The position numbers and the translations under genes were made by a program. Of a DNA stretch of 64,000 nucleotides, positions 27,249 through 34,369 are shown in pieces (position 1 is the stretch's first letter; every line of letters starts with the position of its first letter). The stretch is from Streptomyces sp. NBC_01283 (GTDB taxonomy: Bacteria > Actinomycetota > Actinomycetes > Streptomycetales > Streptomycetaceae): assembly GCF_041435335.1 (NCBI RefSeq), contig NZ_CP108430.1:8900001-8964000 (forward strand), given 5' to 3'. A model generated the notes under the pieces. The model saw only the letters and a program-made list of their open reading frames with translations, made no database searches and was not told the DNA's origin.

Positions 27249-27776
27249 TCATGCCAGAAGGTCCCGGAGAGGCGACTTGTCGATGGCCACCGCCGCATCA
27301 CGCCCAGTGGCGATCGTGTCCGAGGGGGAGCGGGCCGGCGTCGCGTTCGCCGGTGTGTTCCCCTCGGTGAAGATGTCGTCGGCCCCGATGAGGGAGAGCA
27401 GCCGCGCCACCTGCGTTCCGACCCCTTCGACGTAAAGATCCACGCCTGCCTGAAGAGCGGAGATCCGTACGGTGAGCAAGGCGTTCAGGCCGGCGCAGTC
27501 GCAGAACGAGATGCCGGTCAGATCGAGGCAGAGACTCGTCGGCTGCTTCGCCAGACACTCCGCGACCGCCTCCCGGACGAAGGGTGCGGTGTCCAGGTCG
27601 AGTTCGCCCACGAGAGTCACTCGGGCGATGCCCGATCGAACAACGGCTTGCGACGTGAACGGGTAAAAGGTCACAGCGTCCCGCACCTCTCCGTGCTCAC
27701 GTGCGGCGCGCATCCGCGCGGCACGGTCCCATAAGCCCTTCCCGCGGAGGGGTCCCCCGGTTGTCGGCTGCAGCAT
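27249..27776 (-). CDS. STAS-domain anti-sigma factor antagonist
   Basis: A 175-residue protein with an STAS domain at about residues 45-145: IARVTLVGELDLDTAPFVREAV, then LCLDLTGISFCDCAGLNALL. The residue usually phosphorylated is Ser/Thr before -G-L; here the site reads D-C-A-G, with Ala in place of Ser, so normal phosphorylation may be lost. The STAS protein at the left edge keeps Ser there. ATG 27776 has GAGG five bases upstream; GTG 27779 precedes it. First gene of the five-gene signalling operon, with 32 bases to the NarL-type regulator. It probably binds the HATPase protein of the same operon. Confidence 0.85.
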   Translation of the reverse strand: MLQPTTGGPLRGKGLWDRAARMRAAREHGEVRDAVTFYPFTSQAVVRSGIARVTLVGELDLDTAPFVREAVAECLAKQPTSLCLDLTGISFCDCAGLNALLTVRISALQAGVDLYVEGVGTQVARLLSLIGADDIFTEGNTPANATPARSPSDTIATGRDAAVAIDKSPLRDLLA

Positions 27777-27879
27777 CACTACCTCATGGCCGCATAGTGT
27801 GAGGGCACCAGTTGCTCTCTAGTGAATCTGCACTATACGAGGAAGTCAACACGCTCATACGAGGGTTGACGACGGGGAT

Positions 27880-28051
27880 TCACCAGGGCAGGGCGCCGGC
27901 CACCAGTTCCACCAGGTCGTCGGTGGCGTCGGCGGCCCCGAGGGTGAGGGCTCGGGTGGCGGGGGCGGGCACCAGGTGTCGGGCGATGCGCGTGCTGATC
28001 GCGGCGAGCAGCATGGAGAGAGCGAGGGGGGACGTATACGTCGAGTCTCAT
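27880..28051 (-). pseudogene. Truncated, frameshifted remnant of a BlaR1-like M56 family gene
   Basis: ATG 28051 overlaps the blaI stop (ATGA) and begins MRLDVYV, then a run of six C shifts the frame. Removing one C gives VPLALSMLLAAISTRIARHLVPAPATRALTLGAA, the N-terminal membrane segment of M56/BlaR1-like proteins usually encoded right after blaI in Streptomyces. The reading then ends after about 56 residues (ATDDLVELVAGALPW, stop at 27880) instead of around 300. Both a one-base insertion and a large deletion are therefore needed to explain it. The metallopeptidase HExxH part is absent. Confidence 0.65.
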
Positions 28052-28455
28052 GGGTGGTCCCCGGCGAGGAAGTCGCGCAGGGCGCGCTCCTCGTCCGGGC
28101 TGAGTCCGCTGACGAACTGCTGGAGCGCGGCGATGGGGTCCGGCCCGCGGTCCAGGGCCTGGTGCATGGCATCGGCGGTGCTCTCGGCGGCGTTCCTCGC
28201 CGGGCGGTAGGAGCCTCGGCGGCCGTGGGCGTCGCGGATGACCAGGCCCTTGTCGTAGAGGCGCCGGAGGATGGTGTGCACCGTGTTGTAGGCGAGGCCG
28301 CTGCCCAGTTCGGCCTGGACCTCGCCCGGTGTCAGGGACTCGTCGGTGGCCCACAGGGTGGCCAGGACCTCGCTCTCCAGCTGGCCCGCGCCGCGCCGTT
28401 CGGAACCGGTGGCGCTGTGTCGTCCGGGTATGCCGCGGGGGTCCTTGCCTGCCAT
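28048..28455 (-). CDS. BlaI/MecI/CopY-family transcriptional repressor
   Basis: A 135-residue winged-helix protein: GQLESEVLATLWATDESLTPGEVQAELGSGLAYNTVHTILRRLYDKGLVIRDAHGRRGSYRPA matches the BlaI DNA-binding domain (AYNTVHTILRRL is the recognition region), followed by a short C-terminal dimerisation domain. BlaI dimers repress target genes until cleaved by a BlaR1-type metalloprotease sensing beta-lactams. Here the co-transcribed BlaR1-like gene is a broken stub, so normal release by proteolysis is probably lost locally. A palindrome 7 bases upstream of its start suits autorepression. Confidence 0.9.
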   Translation of the reverse strand: MAGKDPRGIPGRHSATGSERRGAGQLESEVLATLWATDESLTPGEVQAELGSGLAYNTVHTILRRLYDKGLVIRDAHGRRGSYRPARNAAESTADAMHQALDRGPDPIAALQQFVSGLSPDEERALRDFLAGDHP

Positions 28456-28461
28456 GCCTTC

Positions 28462-28480
28462 ACCTTACGGCGCGTAGGGT
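28462..28480. promoter_or_regulatory. Putative BlaI operator at blaI
   Basis: ACCTTAC-GGCGC-GTAGGGT: 7-bp arms with one mismatch and a 5-base spacer, 7 to 25 bases before the blaI start. It has the same arms and spacing as two sites at 30183-30230 in front of the glycosyltransferase operon. Confidence 0.65.
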
Positions 28481-28486
28481 CCGGTG

Positions 28487-29689
28487 TCAGCGGCGGCTGC
28501 GGGGGCGCTCGCTGCCCGGCCTCGCCGCCAGCTCGGCGATGAGTGTCTCCCATTGGGCGCGGATGCGCTCCGGCCGGTAGCGCAGGGCGGAGGAGGCGGC
28601 TTGCTCGCCCAACTCGGCCCGCATCTTGGGCCGTTCGATCAGGTTGGTGACGGCCTGGGTGAGGGCTGTGGTGTCGCCGGGGCTGATGAGCAGCCCGTCA
28701 CCGCCCGTGATGATCTCGCGGGGCCCGTGCGGACAGTCGAAGCTGACCGGCGGGACGCCGTGGCTCATCGCCTCGGCCAGCACCATGCCGAAGCCTTCGT
28801 GCCGGGAGGCCAGGGCGAAGACGGAGGCCTTGGCGAGCTCGGCATCCAGGTGAGGCGTACTGCCCATGAGATAGACGTGGTTGTAGAGGTGCCGCCGGTG
28901 GATGAGGGACCGCAGGCGGTCGCGCTCGGGGCCGGACCCGTAGATTCTCAACTGCCAGTCGGGATGAGCCTCGGCGACGGGCGCGAAGGCCTCGATCAGG
29001 GAGTCGAAGCCCTTGGCCTTCACCAGGCGTCCGGCGCTCAGGACGAGTGGCCGGTCGAGGGCCGAACGGGCGGGTGAGCCGGCCGGGAGCGGGTTCGGGA
29101 TGCCGATGATGCGGGGGCCGTCGCTGCCCAGGCGGGCGGTGTAGGCGCGCCGGTCCGCCTCCGTCAGTACGGTCAGGGCGTCGAGTCGCGGGTACCAGAG
29201 GCCGATCTGCTGGTCCAGGGCCGGCTTGTGGTGGGCATGGTGCAGGTGCTCCTGGCCGATGCCGATGACGGACGCGGGTGTGAAGCGGGCCGAGAGCAGA
29301 TTGAGGGCGGGTCGGGTGGTGATGAGGACGCCGCCGTCCAGGGAGCGCAGGTAGCGGACGAGACGCCGGTCAGTGAGTCGGTTGAAACGGTGGTACTTCA
29401 CCTCGGCGGCGGGCACCAGCCGGCTGGGGCGGGCGCCCAGCCACGCCTCGATGCGGCGGCGCGGCCAGGAGACGATGGTGGCGCCGGTGTCCGGGGTGGC
29501 CGTGTCGTCCACGAGTGCCCGCAGCCGTACCCGCCCGTGCAGGGCGAAGACGGGGGCAGGGCGGTGCCGGCGGACGCTGGTGATCTCCACGTCGTGTCCG
29601 GCCTCGGCGAGCGCGTTCGCCTGGTTGACGACGGTGCGTACGGTGCCGCCGACCGCGTACGCGTTGAGCAGCAGGAAGCGGATCTTCAC
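28487..29689 (-). CDS. Glycosyltransferase family 4
   Basis: A 400-residue GT-B enzyme. N-terminal domain: KIRFLLLNAYAVGGTVRTVVNQANALAEAGHDVEITSV. C-terminal nucleotide-sugar domain: PLVLSAGRLVKAKGFDSLIEAFAPV, IYGSGPERDRLRSLI, and the EX7E-type block SRHEGFGMVLAEAMSHGVPPVSFDCPHGPREII. GTG 29689 overlaps the stop of the upstream gene (GTGA) and gives a natural N-terminus. It transfers a hexose to an envelope acceptor, perhaps a wall polymer. Two BlaI-like palindromes precede the two-gene operon, suggesting induction by cell-wall stress. Confidence 0.88.
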   Translation of the reverse strand: MKIRFLLLNAYAVGGTVRTVVNQANALAEAGHDVEITSVRRHRPAPVFALHGRVRLRALVDDTATPDTGATIVSWPRRRIEAWLGARPSRLVPAAEVKYHRFNRLTDRRLVRYLRSLDGGVLITTRPALNLLSARFTPASVIGIGQEHLHHAHHKPALDQQIGLWYPRLDALTVLTEADRRAYTARLGSDGPRIIGIPNPLPAGSPARSALDRPLVLSAGRLVKAKGFDSLIEAFAPVAEAHPDWQLRIYGSGPERDRLRSLIHRRHLYNHVYLMGSTPHLDAELAKASVFALASRHEGFGMVLAEAMSHGVPPVSFDCPHGPREIITGGDGLLISPGDTTALTQAVTNLIERPKMRAELGEQAASSALRYRPERIRAQWETLIAELAARPGSERPRSRR

Positions 29690-30156
29690 CGGGGCCCCCG
29701 GTGGCAGCGGATCGAGAGATTGTCCTTGACCGTGAAGTACGGCTCCACCCAAGTGTCTTCGGTGCGCTGAGCCGGATAGACGAAGATCCCCTTCTTGCCC
29801 CTGACGTCATCGAGGTGCCTGCCCAGGCGCAGCCGCTCACGGCCGGTGCGGGGGGCGAGGTGGAGATCCCAGACCCACTCGCGGTCTCCTTCGGGCGCGC
29901 CGGTCCGGGGTCCGCCTGGGGCGGCCAGGCGGACCAGCGGGATACGCGCCTCGAAACGGCTGCCGCACCCGGTCGTGGGGAGGCGCATCTCGCCGTCACG
30001 GCCCCGGACTTCGAGCACGAGATCGGCCTGCTCGGCCTCGGCGCCGGCGAGCGTCAGCCACAGCAGGATCTGTCCGTCGCGGGGCCAGACCTCAGCGACC
30101 TCCGCGTGGTGAGGGCCGGACGTGCAGGGCGCCGTACGCACGGGCACTGAGTGCAT
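29686..30156 (-). CDS. Conserved hypothetical, beta-rich domain found with envelope glycosyltransferases
   Basis: A 156-residue soluble protein, no signal or membrane segment. ATG 30156 follows AGGGGGC. The C-terminal REWVWDLHLAPRTGRERLRLGRHLDDVRGKKGIFVYP resembles a beta domain that I associate with Streptomyces wall-polymer (teichoic-type) glycosyl and glycerophosphate transferases, where it occurs fused to the catalytic part; this is from memory and not certain. Here it is a separate gene translationally coupled to a GT4 enzyme, so it may be an acceptor-binding subunit. Confidence 0.65.
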   Translation of the reverse strand: MHSVPVRTAPCTSGPHHAEVAEVWPRDGQILLWLTLAGAEAEQADLVLEVRGRDGEMRLPTTGCGSRFEARIPLVRLAAPGGPRTGAPEGDREWVWDLHLAPRTGRERLRLGRHLDDVRGKKGIFVYPAQRTEDTWVEPYFTVKDNLSIRCHRGPR

Positions 30157-30182
30157 GGCTGCCCCCTTTCGCTCTCCCCAGC

Positions 30183-30230
30183 GGACCCTACGCCTTGTAG
30201 GGTCCGTGCTGACCCTACAGCCTGTGGGGT
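30183..30230. promoter_or_regulatory. Twin putative BlaI operators before the glycosyltransferase operon
   Basis: Site 1, 30183-30205: GGACCCTAC-GCCTT-GTAGGGTCC, a perfect 9-bp dyad. Site 2, 30212-30230: ACCCTAC-AGCCT-GTGGGGT, one mismatch. Both have a 5-base spacer like the blaI site. They lie 27-74 bases before the start at 30156, over the expected promoter. Confidence 0.7.
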
Positions 30231-30556
30231 GAGAGGGCGGGCAGCAGGCGAGGACCGCATTCTCCGGCGTGGTGTTCGCCCGCGCGGGACGCCACGCCGT
30301 GCCCGGACCGGACCCGGTGGTTCGGGCAGGGCACGTCAGGGGCGGGCTCGCATGGGTGGTGGTCGGGTTCGTCTCGGCTCGATTACTGCTCGTCAGGCCC
30401 GAGTTGGGGCACGGATGGGACGAAGCGGCCTGCGTGAGCCAGGCCGGCCCGCGCTCGCCCGCGGCGGACACGGCCTTTCCAGCCGGTTGCTGCAAGTCAT
30501 GACGCACTGCGGGCGGCCCACTTGCAGGGTGCGGCGAGCTCCGGACCCAGCCGCGC
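30231..30556. other. Gene-free stretch of 326 bases
   Basis: Lies between the BlaI-like sites and the end of the next minus-strand gene. A short plus-strand reading frame (30269-30502) has no recognisable motif and no ribosome site. I saw no strong hairpin or repeat. Confidence 0.5.
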
Positions 30557-31072
30557 CTACGTCTCTTCCAGTGCCGCGGCGGCAGCGGCGACGAAGGGCC
30601 CGATCAGGCGTATGTAGGCGCGCAACGTCTCTTGGAACTCGCGGCGGTTCTCCCGGGCGGCGTTTTCGGTCAGGGCCGCCAGGGCGGTGGAGAGGGTGCC
30701 AGACATGATCAACAGGTTCGAGGCCGCGACCTGCACCGTGGCAGGGCCTTCCAGGTCGATCAGTGTCACCGCCCGGCGCAGTTGCTGATGCCGGTCGCGG
30801 TGAGCGGCCAAGGCGGCCCCGTCGGCGTCGGGTGAGAGGCCGTCAACTCCACGGAGCCCGTCGGCCAGGACCTGAGCCTGCTCGATGAGGCACAGGTAGG
30901 CGGCCCGCCGGGTCTGACGGATGCCGTCGCGGCGCTGCGCCTCGGTGGTGGCGTCGACCTGGACCCGGGCGGCGTGCGCGTTGCCCCTGCTGGTCAGCCA
31001 ACTCGCGAGCGAGCTGGCCGCGATCGCCGTCACACCCGTGAGGCCGGCGATGAACAGGGAGTTGTCGGACAT
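30557..31072 (-). CDS. Hypothetical protein with N-terminal membrane anchor and helical cytoplasmic domain
   Basis: 171 residues from ATG 31072 (MSDNSLFIAGLTGVTAIAASSLASWLTSRGNAHAARVQ); an in-frame ATG 18 bases upstream is possible. A single hydrophobic segment (about residues 6-28) is followed by a long helical region with RRAAYLCLIEQAQVLADGLRG and RQLRRAVTLIDLEGPATVQVAASNLL. Proteins of this shape are common in Streptomyces and have no known function. It is isolated, with 227 gene-free bases before the next gene. Coiled-coil character is likely but was not computed. Confidence 0.65.
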   Translation of the reverse strand: MSDNSLFIAGLTGVTAIAASSLASWLTSRGNAHAARVQVDATTEAQRRDGIRQTRRAAYLCLIEQAQVLADGLRGVDGLSPDADGAALAAHRDRHQQLRRAVTLIDLEGPATVQVAASNLLIMSGTLSTALAALTENAARENRREFQETLRAYIRLIGPFVAAAAAALEET

Positions 31073-31299
31073 GCCAAGGAGTCTCTCCAAGAAGCCCCGT
31101 GACAGCCACCGCTACCCGCTGTACCTCGGGCGGCTCGCGCTCCTTCTGGGTAATTGTGGCGGGATAAACTAAATACGAGCCTTGGCCGGATAGCCCCCTT
31201 TCGTCATCTGTCGCGCACTGCTTCGCTACTCCCTTGGGTGACGGGCCTTCAGACGGGTCTGTTCATCAGGGGGATCACTCAGCGACGGAGGGGGCCATC

Positions 31300-31878
31300 A
31301 TGGCGGACGTGCTCAAGTACGGCGACAAGGTGCACATCCAGAACGGCTACGACGGCTGGAAGGGCGGGTACCTCGACACCAACGGCGGCAGCAGCCAGAG
31401 CGGATCCCTGTATGGGGTCTCCACCGCCGACACTCCCACCCGGGGCAAGGGCACCGGCACTTGGGAGATCATTTCCGCGACCGGCAAGAACGCCGGCGAG
31501 CAGGTAATGAGCGGGGACGTCATTCACCTGCGCAACCTGTATGCCAACGATGGCGGCTATCTGGACACCAACGGCGGGGCCAGCCCCGACCAGACGGCGG
31601 CCGCCAAGTACGACGTGACCACCCACAAGGACAAGGACCGGGCGTCAGTCGGCACCGCGAGCTGGCGGATCTTCGCCCAGACGTCGGCCCCGGCCGACCA
31701 GTTCGTACGGACCAACGACGTCGTCATCCTGTGGAACCTGTACTCGCCCACGGGCAGTTTCCTGGAGACGAACGGCGGCACCACGGCATCCGGCGGCAAG
31801 TACGACGTGTGCACCAGCGCCTACTGGAACCGTTCGAGCAACGTCGGCGACTGGCGCCTGATCAAGGCCAAGGCGTAA
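31300..31878 (+). CDS. Three-repeat beta-trefoil-like protein
   Basis: 192 residues, no signal peptide, no Cys except one near the end. Three internal repeats are easy to see: GDKVHIQNGYDGWKGGYLDT (from residue 8), GDVIHLRNLYANDGGYLDT (from 72) and NDVVILWNLYSPTGSFLET (from 139), each followed by NGG and, about 25-30 residues on, by W-x-I/L (W55, W122, W185). A period near 65 residues with G-D-x-[IV]-x-[IL] and GGYLDTNGG is what a threefold beta-trefoil lectin or toxin-binding fold gives. The aromatic/Asp pockets could bind sugars. ATG 31300 follows GGAGGGGG. Single gene ending in a strong hairpin. I do not recognise a named family. Confidence 0.72.
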   Translation: MADVLKYGDKVHIQNGYDGWKGGYLDTNGGSSQSGSLYGVSTADTPTRGKGTGTWEIISATGKNAGEQVMSGDVIHLRNLYANDGGYLDTNGGASPDQTAAAKYDVTTHKDKDRASVGTASWRIFAQTSAPADQFVRTNDVVILWNLYSPTGSFLETNGGTTASGGKYDVCTSAYWNRSSNVGDWRLIKAKA

Positions 31879-31894
31879 CGGCACCACAGAACCT

Positions 31895-31936
31895 CCGCGG
31901 CCACCGCCACCCCTCTGAGGGTCGCGGTGGCCGCGG
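31895..31936. terminator. Strong hairpin between convergent trefoil and TetR genes
   Basis: CCGCGGCCACCGC (31895-31907) pairs with GCGGTGGCCGCGG (31924-31936), 13 perfect pairs, and inside it ACCC (31909-31912) pairs with GGGT (31919-31922). Position between convergent genes fits a bidirectional terminator. Confidence 0.8.
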
Positions 31937-31959
31937 CTGGTCCCAAGGCTGGGGTGAGG

Positions 31960-32526
31960 TCACAGCAATCGGTCGACCAGCCCGTCGATGTAGTCCGGGG
32001 TGAGCGGGAGCATGCCGAACAGGACGCGGATGTACATCGGGGCCAGGATGTGGTCCAGGACGCCGAACGCGTCGGGTGCTTGCTCGCCACGTTCGCGGGC
32101 GCGATCGAGCATGGACTGCAGTTGCCGCGTGCGTTCGGCGCGAAGGTGGTCACTCGCCTGCAGGCCCTCCTGGCCGTTGCTGGACAGGGCGACGGCCAGG
32201 CGAACCAGCGCCAGACCGTCGGGTCCGGTGATCTCGCGGGCCACTTGGGCCGCGTAAGCACGCAGGTCGCCCTCCAGGGTCCCGGTGTCGGGCATCGGTG
32301 ACCGGGCATTGAGGCGGTTGAGCGCCACGTCACTGAGCAGGGCTTCCAGGCTGCCCCACCGGCGGTAGATGCTGCTGTCGGCCACGCCCGCGCGGGCCGC
32401 GACCTCGCCGACGGTGAAGTTGCCGTAACCGCGCTCGCTGATCAGGTCGGTGACGGCCTGGTGCACCTCGGCGCCGACGCGGGCGCTGCGCCCGCCGGGC
32501 CGACGGACTCGCTGTCGCTCGTTCAT
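31960..32526 (-). CDS. TetR-family transcriptional repressor
   Basis: 188 residues from ATG 32526. The N-terminal TetR helix-turn-helix is VHQAVTDLISERGYGNFTVGEVAARAGVADSSIYRRWGSLEALLSDVAL (residues about 21-69). The C-terminal helical ligand domain (ITGPDGLALVRLAVALS...LDHILAPMYIRVLFGMLPLT) matches TetR_C type regulators of drug efflux. Divergent from a DHA2 efflux gene, with two matching palindromes in the gap, so it very probably represses both. Confidence 0.92.
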   Translation of the reverse strand: MNERQRVRRPGGRSARVGAEVHQAVTDLISERGYGNFTVGEVAARAGVADSSIYRRWGSLEALLSDVALNRLNARSPMPDTGTLEGDLRAYAAQVAREITGPDGLALVRLAVALSSNGQEGLQASDHLRAERTRQLQSMLDRARERGEQAPDAFGVLDHILAPMYIRVLFGMLPLTPDYIDGLVDRLL

Positions 32527-32537
32527 GCCTCCCACCT

Positions 32538-32610
32538 TAACGCAGTCAGCACTTGCGTTTACGAGGTAACCCTCCCTATAGTCTCCTAACGCAGTCGCTG
32601 ACTGCGTTAG
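32538..32610. promoter_or_regulatory. Twin TetR operators between tetR and efflux gene
   Basis: Site 1, 32538-32560: TAACGCA-N9-TGCGTTT, one mismatch. Site 2, 32586-32610: CTAACGCAGTC-GCT-GACTGCGTTAG, a perfect 11-bp dyad that contains TAACGCA-N9-TGCGTTA. Same half-sites and spacing, with starts of the two sites about 50 bases apart, one near each divergent gene. Confidence 0.85.
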
Positions 32611-32693
32611 AGGGTTCAGGTGTATCGCCACCCGCGTCGACCGTGGCCGGGCGCACCTGACGATCGAGAGGAATCCCCATCACCGCATCGCTT

Positions 32694-34148
32694 GTGGCCG
32701 CAGGCAGTCGATCGAACCGGGCCGTGCTGCTCACGGTGACCTGCCTGGGCCAGTTCATGGTCCTGCTCGACAACACGATTGTTGGAGCGGCGCTGCCCGA
32801 CATGCAGCAGCGGCTGCACACCGAGTTGACCGGTCTGCAATGGATCGTCGACGCGTACGTACTGCTGGTCGCCATGCTGCTGCTGTCCGGCGGCATCTTC
32901 GCCGACCGGTTCGGCCGCAAACGGGTGTACCTGATCGGCGTGGCGGTGTTCACCGTCGCGTCGGTGCTGTGCACCCTCGCGCCCTCGGTCGGCTGGCTGG
33001 TCGCGGGACGGGTGCTGCAGGGCATCGGCGCCGCGGCGCTGAGCCCCGCCTCGCTGGCCCTGCTCGCCGCCGCCTATCCCGTGCCGCAAGAACGAATGAA
33101 GGCGATCGGGCTGTGGGCCGGATTCAGCGGAATCGGCTTGGCCGCAGGCCCCGTGGCCGGTGGCGTGCTGACGGAGGCCTTCGGCTGGCCCGCCATCTTC
33201 CTGGTCAATCTGCCCATCGGCGTGGTCCTTCTGGTGGTCGGACTGCGCAGCCTTGAAGAGGCCCGCAATCCGAGTGCCCCCGCCATCGACATCCCGGGGA
33301 CGGTGCTGTCCGTCCTGGGGGTGGGGGCGCTGACCTACGGGCTGATCGAGGGCGGTGCCCGCGGCTGGACGGCGCCGGTGATCCTGGGCAGCTTCACCGC
33401 CGCGGTGATCCTCCTCGCCGCGTTCGTCGCCGTCGAAGCGCGTCGCCCCGCTCCGATGCTGCCGCTGCGGCTGTTCCGGCAGCGGCTGTTCACCGTGTCC
33501 AACACCGCCATGGTCGTGGTGGGGTTCGCGCTCATGGGTTCGTCGTTCTTCTTCTCCCAGTTCTTCGTGTACGTCCAGGGCAGCTCGATCCTGCGCGCCG
33601 GCCTGCAGACCCTTCCCGTCTCCCTCGCCATGGTGATCGTCAGCCCGTTCGCGGGCCGGTTCGCCGCCCGCTACGGCTTCCGGATCCTGGTCACCATCGG
33701 TCTGGCCCTGGCAGGTCTGGGGCTGCTTGCGCTGGGCATGGTGCACGCCGACACCGGTTACGGGAACGTGTGGTGGCGGTTGGCAGTCGTCGGCACCGGC
33801 TTCGCCCTGACCATGTCCCCACTGACAGGCGCAGCGATCCAAGCGGTCAGCCCGCAGGAAGGCGGCCTCGCCTCCGGCATCAGCAGCACCACCCGGCAGA
33901 TCGGCGCGGTGCTGGGCGTGGCGGTACTCGGAGCCATCGTCCGCACCCGGCAATCCGGCGGCGCCTCCTTCGAGACCGGCCTCAACAGTGCCTTCGTCGC
34001 GGCCGGTGCCGTCACCTTGGCCACCGCCGTGTTCACCGGCCTGTGGCTGGCGAGGTCCCAGCCCGCGGAAGGCTCCGCGGCGCCGCAACGCTCCACCGAC
34101 CCGGATGCGGTCACCGCGCCGAACGAGGTGTCCGCGAGCAGCCGTTGA
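32694..34148 (+). CDS. MFS drug efflux transporter, DHA2 (EmrB/QacA) family
   Basis: 484 residues with about 14 hydrophobic segments. DHA2 motifs: LGQFMVLLDNTIVGAALPDMQ (TM1, motif D1 region), GGIFADRFGRKRVYLIG (motif A), LVAGRVLQGIGAAALSPASLALL (motif B), and GIGLAAGPVAGGVLTE (motif C, antiporter). It should export cationic or other drugs with proton exchange. GTG 32694 is used, but GAGAGGA lies about six bases before an in-frame ATC at 32679, where an ATG would be expected. Regulated by the divergent TetR. A strong terminator follows. Confidence 0.9.
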   Translation: MAAGSRSNRAVLLTVTCLGQFMVLLDNTIVGAALPDMQQRLHTELTGLQWIVDAYVLLVAMLLLSGGIFADRFGRKRVYLIGVAVFTVASVLCTLAPSVGWLVAGRVLQGIGAAALSPASLALLAAAYPVPQERMKAIGLWAGFSGIGLAAGPVAGGVLTEAFGWPAIFLVNLPIGVVLLVVGLRSLEEARNPSAPAIDIPGTVLSVLGVGALTYGLIEGGARGWTAPVILGSFTAAVILLAAFVAVEARRPAPMLPLRLFRQRLFTVSNTAMVVVGFALMGSSFFFSQFFVYVQGSSILRAGLQTLPVSLAMVIVSPFAGRFAARYGFRILVTIGLALAGLGLLALGMVHADTGYGNVWWRLAVVGTGFALTMSPLTGAAIQAVSPQEGGLASGISSTTRQIGAVLGVAVLGAIVRTRQSGGASFETGLNSAFVAAGAVTLATAVFTGLWLARSQPAEGSAAPQRSTDPDAVTAPNEVSASSR

Positions 34149-34231
34149 CCACAGCGGCCGCCTCGGCCGGGCAGGCGGAAACATAAGGCCGGCGCAGTTG
34201 TAGGGCCGACAGATGGTGTAGCAGTTCCTTC

Positions 34232-34264
34232 GGGGCCCTGGTGCGAGTAAGGCACCAGGGCCCC
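34232..34264 (+). terminator. Strong hairpin after the efflux gene
   Basis: GGGGCCCTGGTGC (34232-34244) pairs perfectly with GCACCAGGGCCCC (34252-34264) around a GAGTAAG loop, 84 bases after the MFS stop. No T tract. Confidence 0.8.
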
Positions 34265-34369
34265 TCCACGTGCTCCATGGAGCAGTGAACTCCTCGTCAG
34301 GCAGGGCGGCTTCGGTGACGTGTGGTCTTGGCGCCATCAGAACATGCTGGTTAGGGTGACGAGCAGAGG

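Noticed and set aside
27820..27835. TAGTG-AATCTG-CACTA dyad upstream of the STAS gene
   Set aside because: Arms of only five bases and no matching copy elsewhere; too weak to call an operator.
28036..28046. Programmed frameshift at the C6 run in the BlaR1-like stub
   Set aside because: Even after correcting the frame the protein stops at about 56 residues without its peptidase domain, so programmed shifting would not give a working product.
30269..30502. Plus-strand 77-codon frame upstream of the hypothetical membrane protein
   Set aside because: No ribosome site, no recognisable motif, and it contains a rare TTA codon; the stretch is better left as gene-free.
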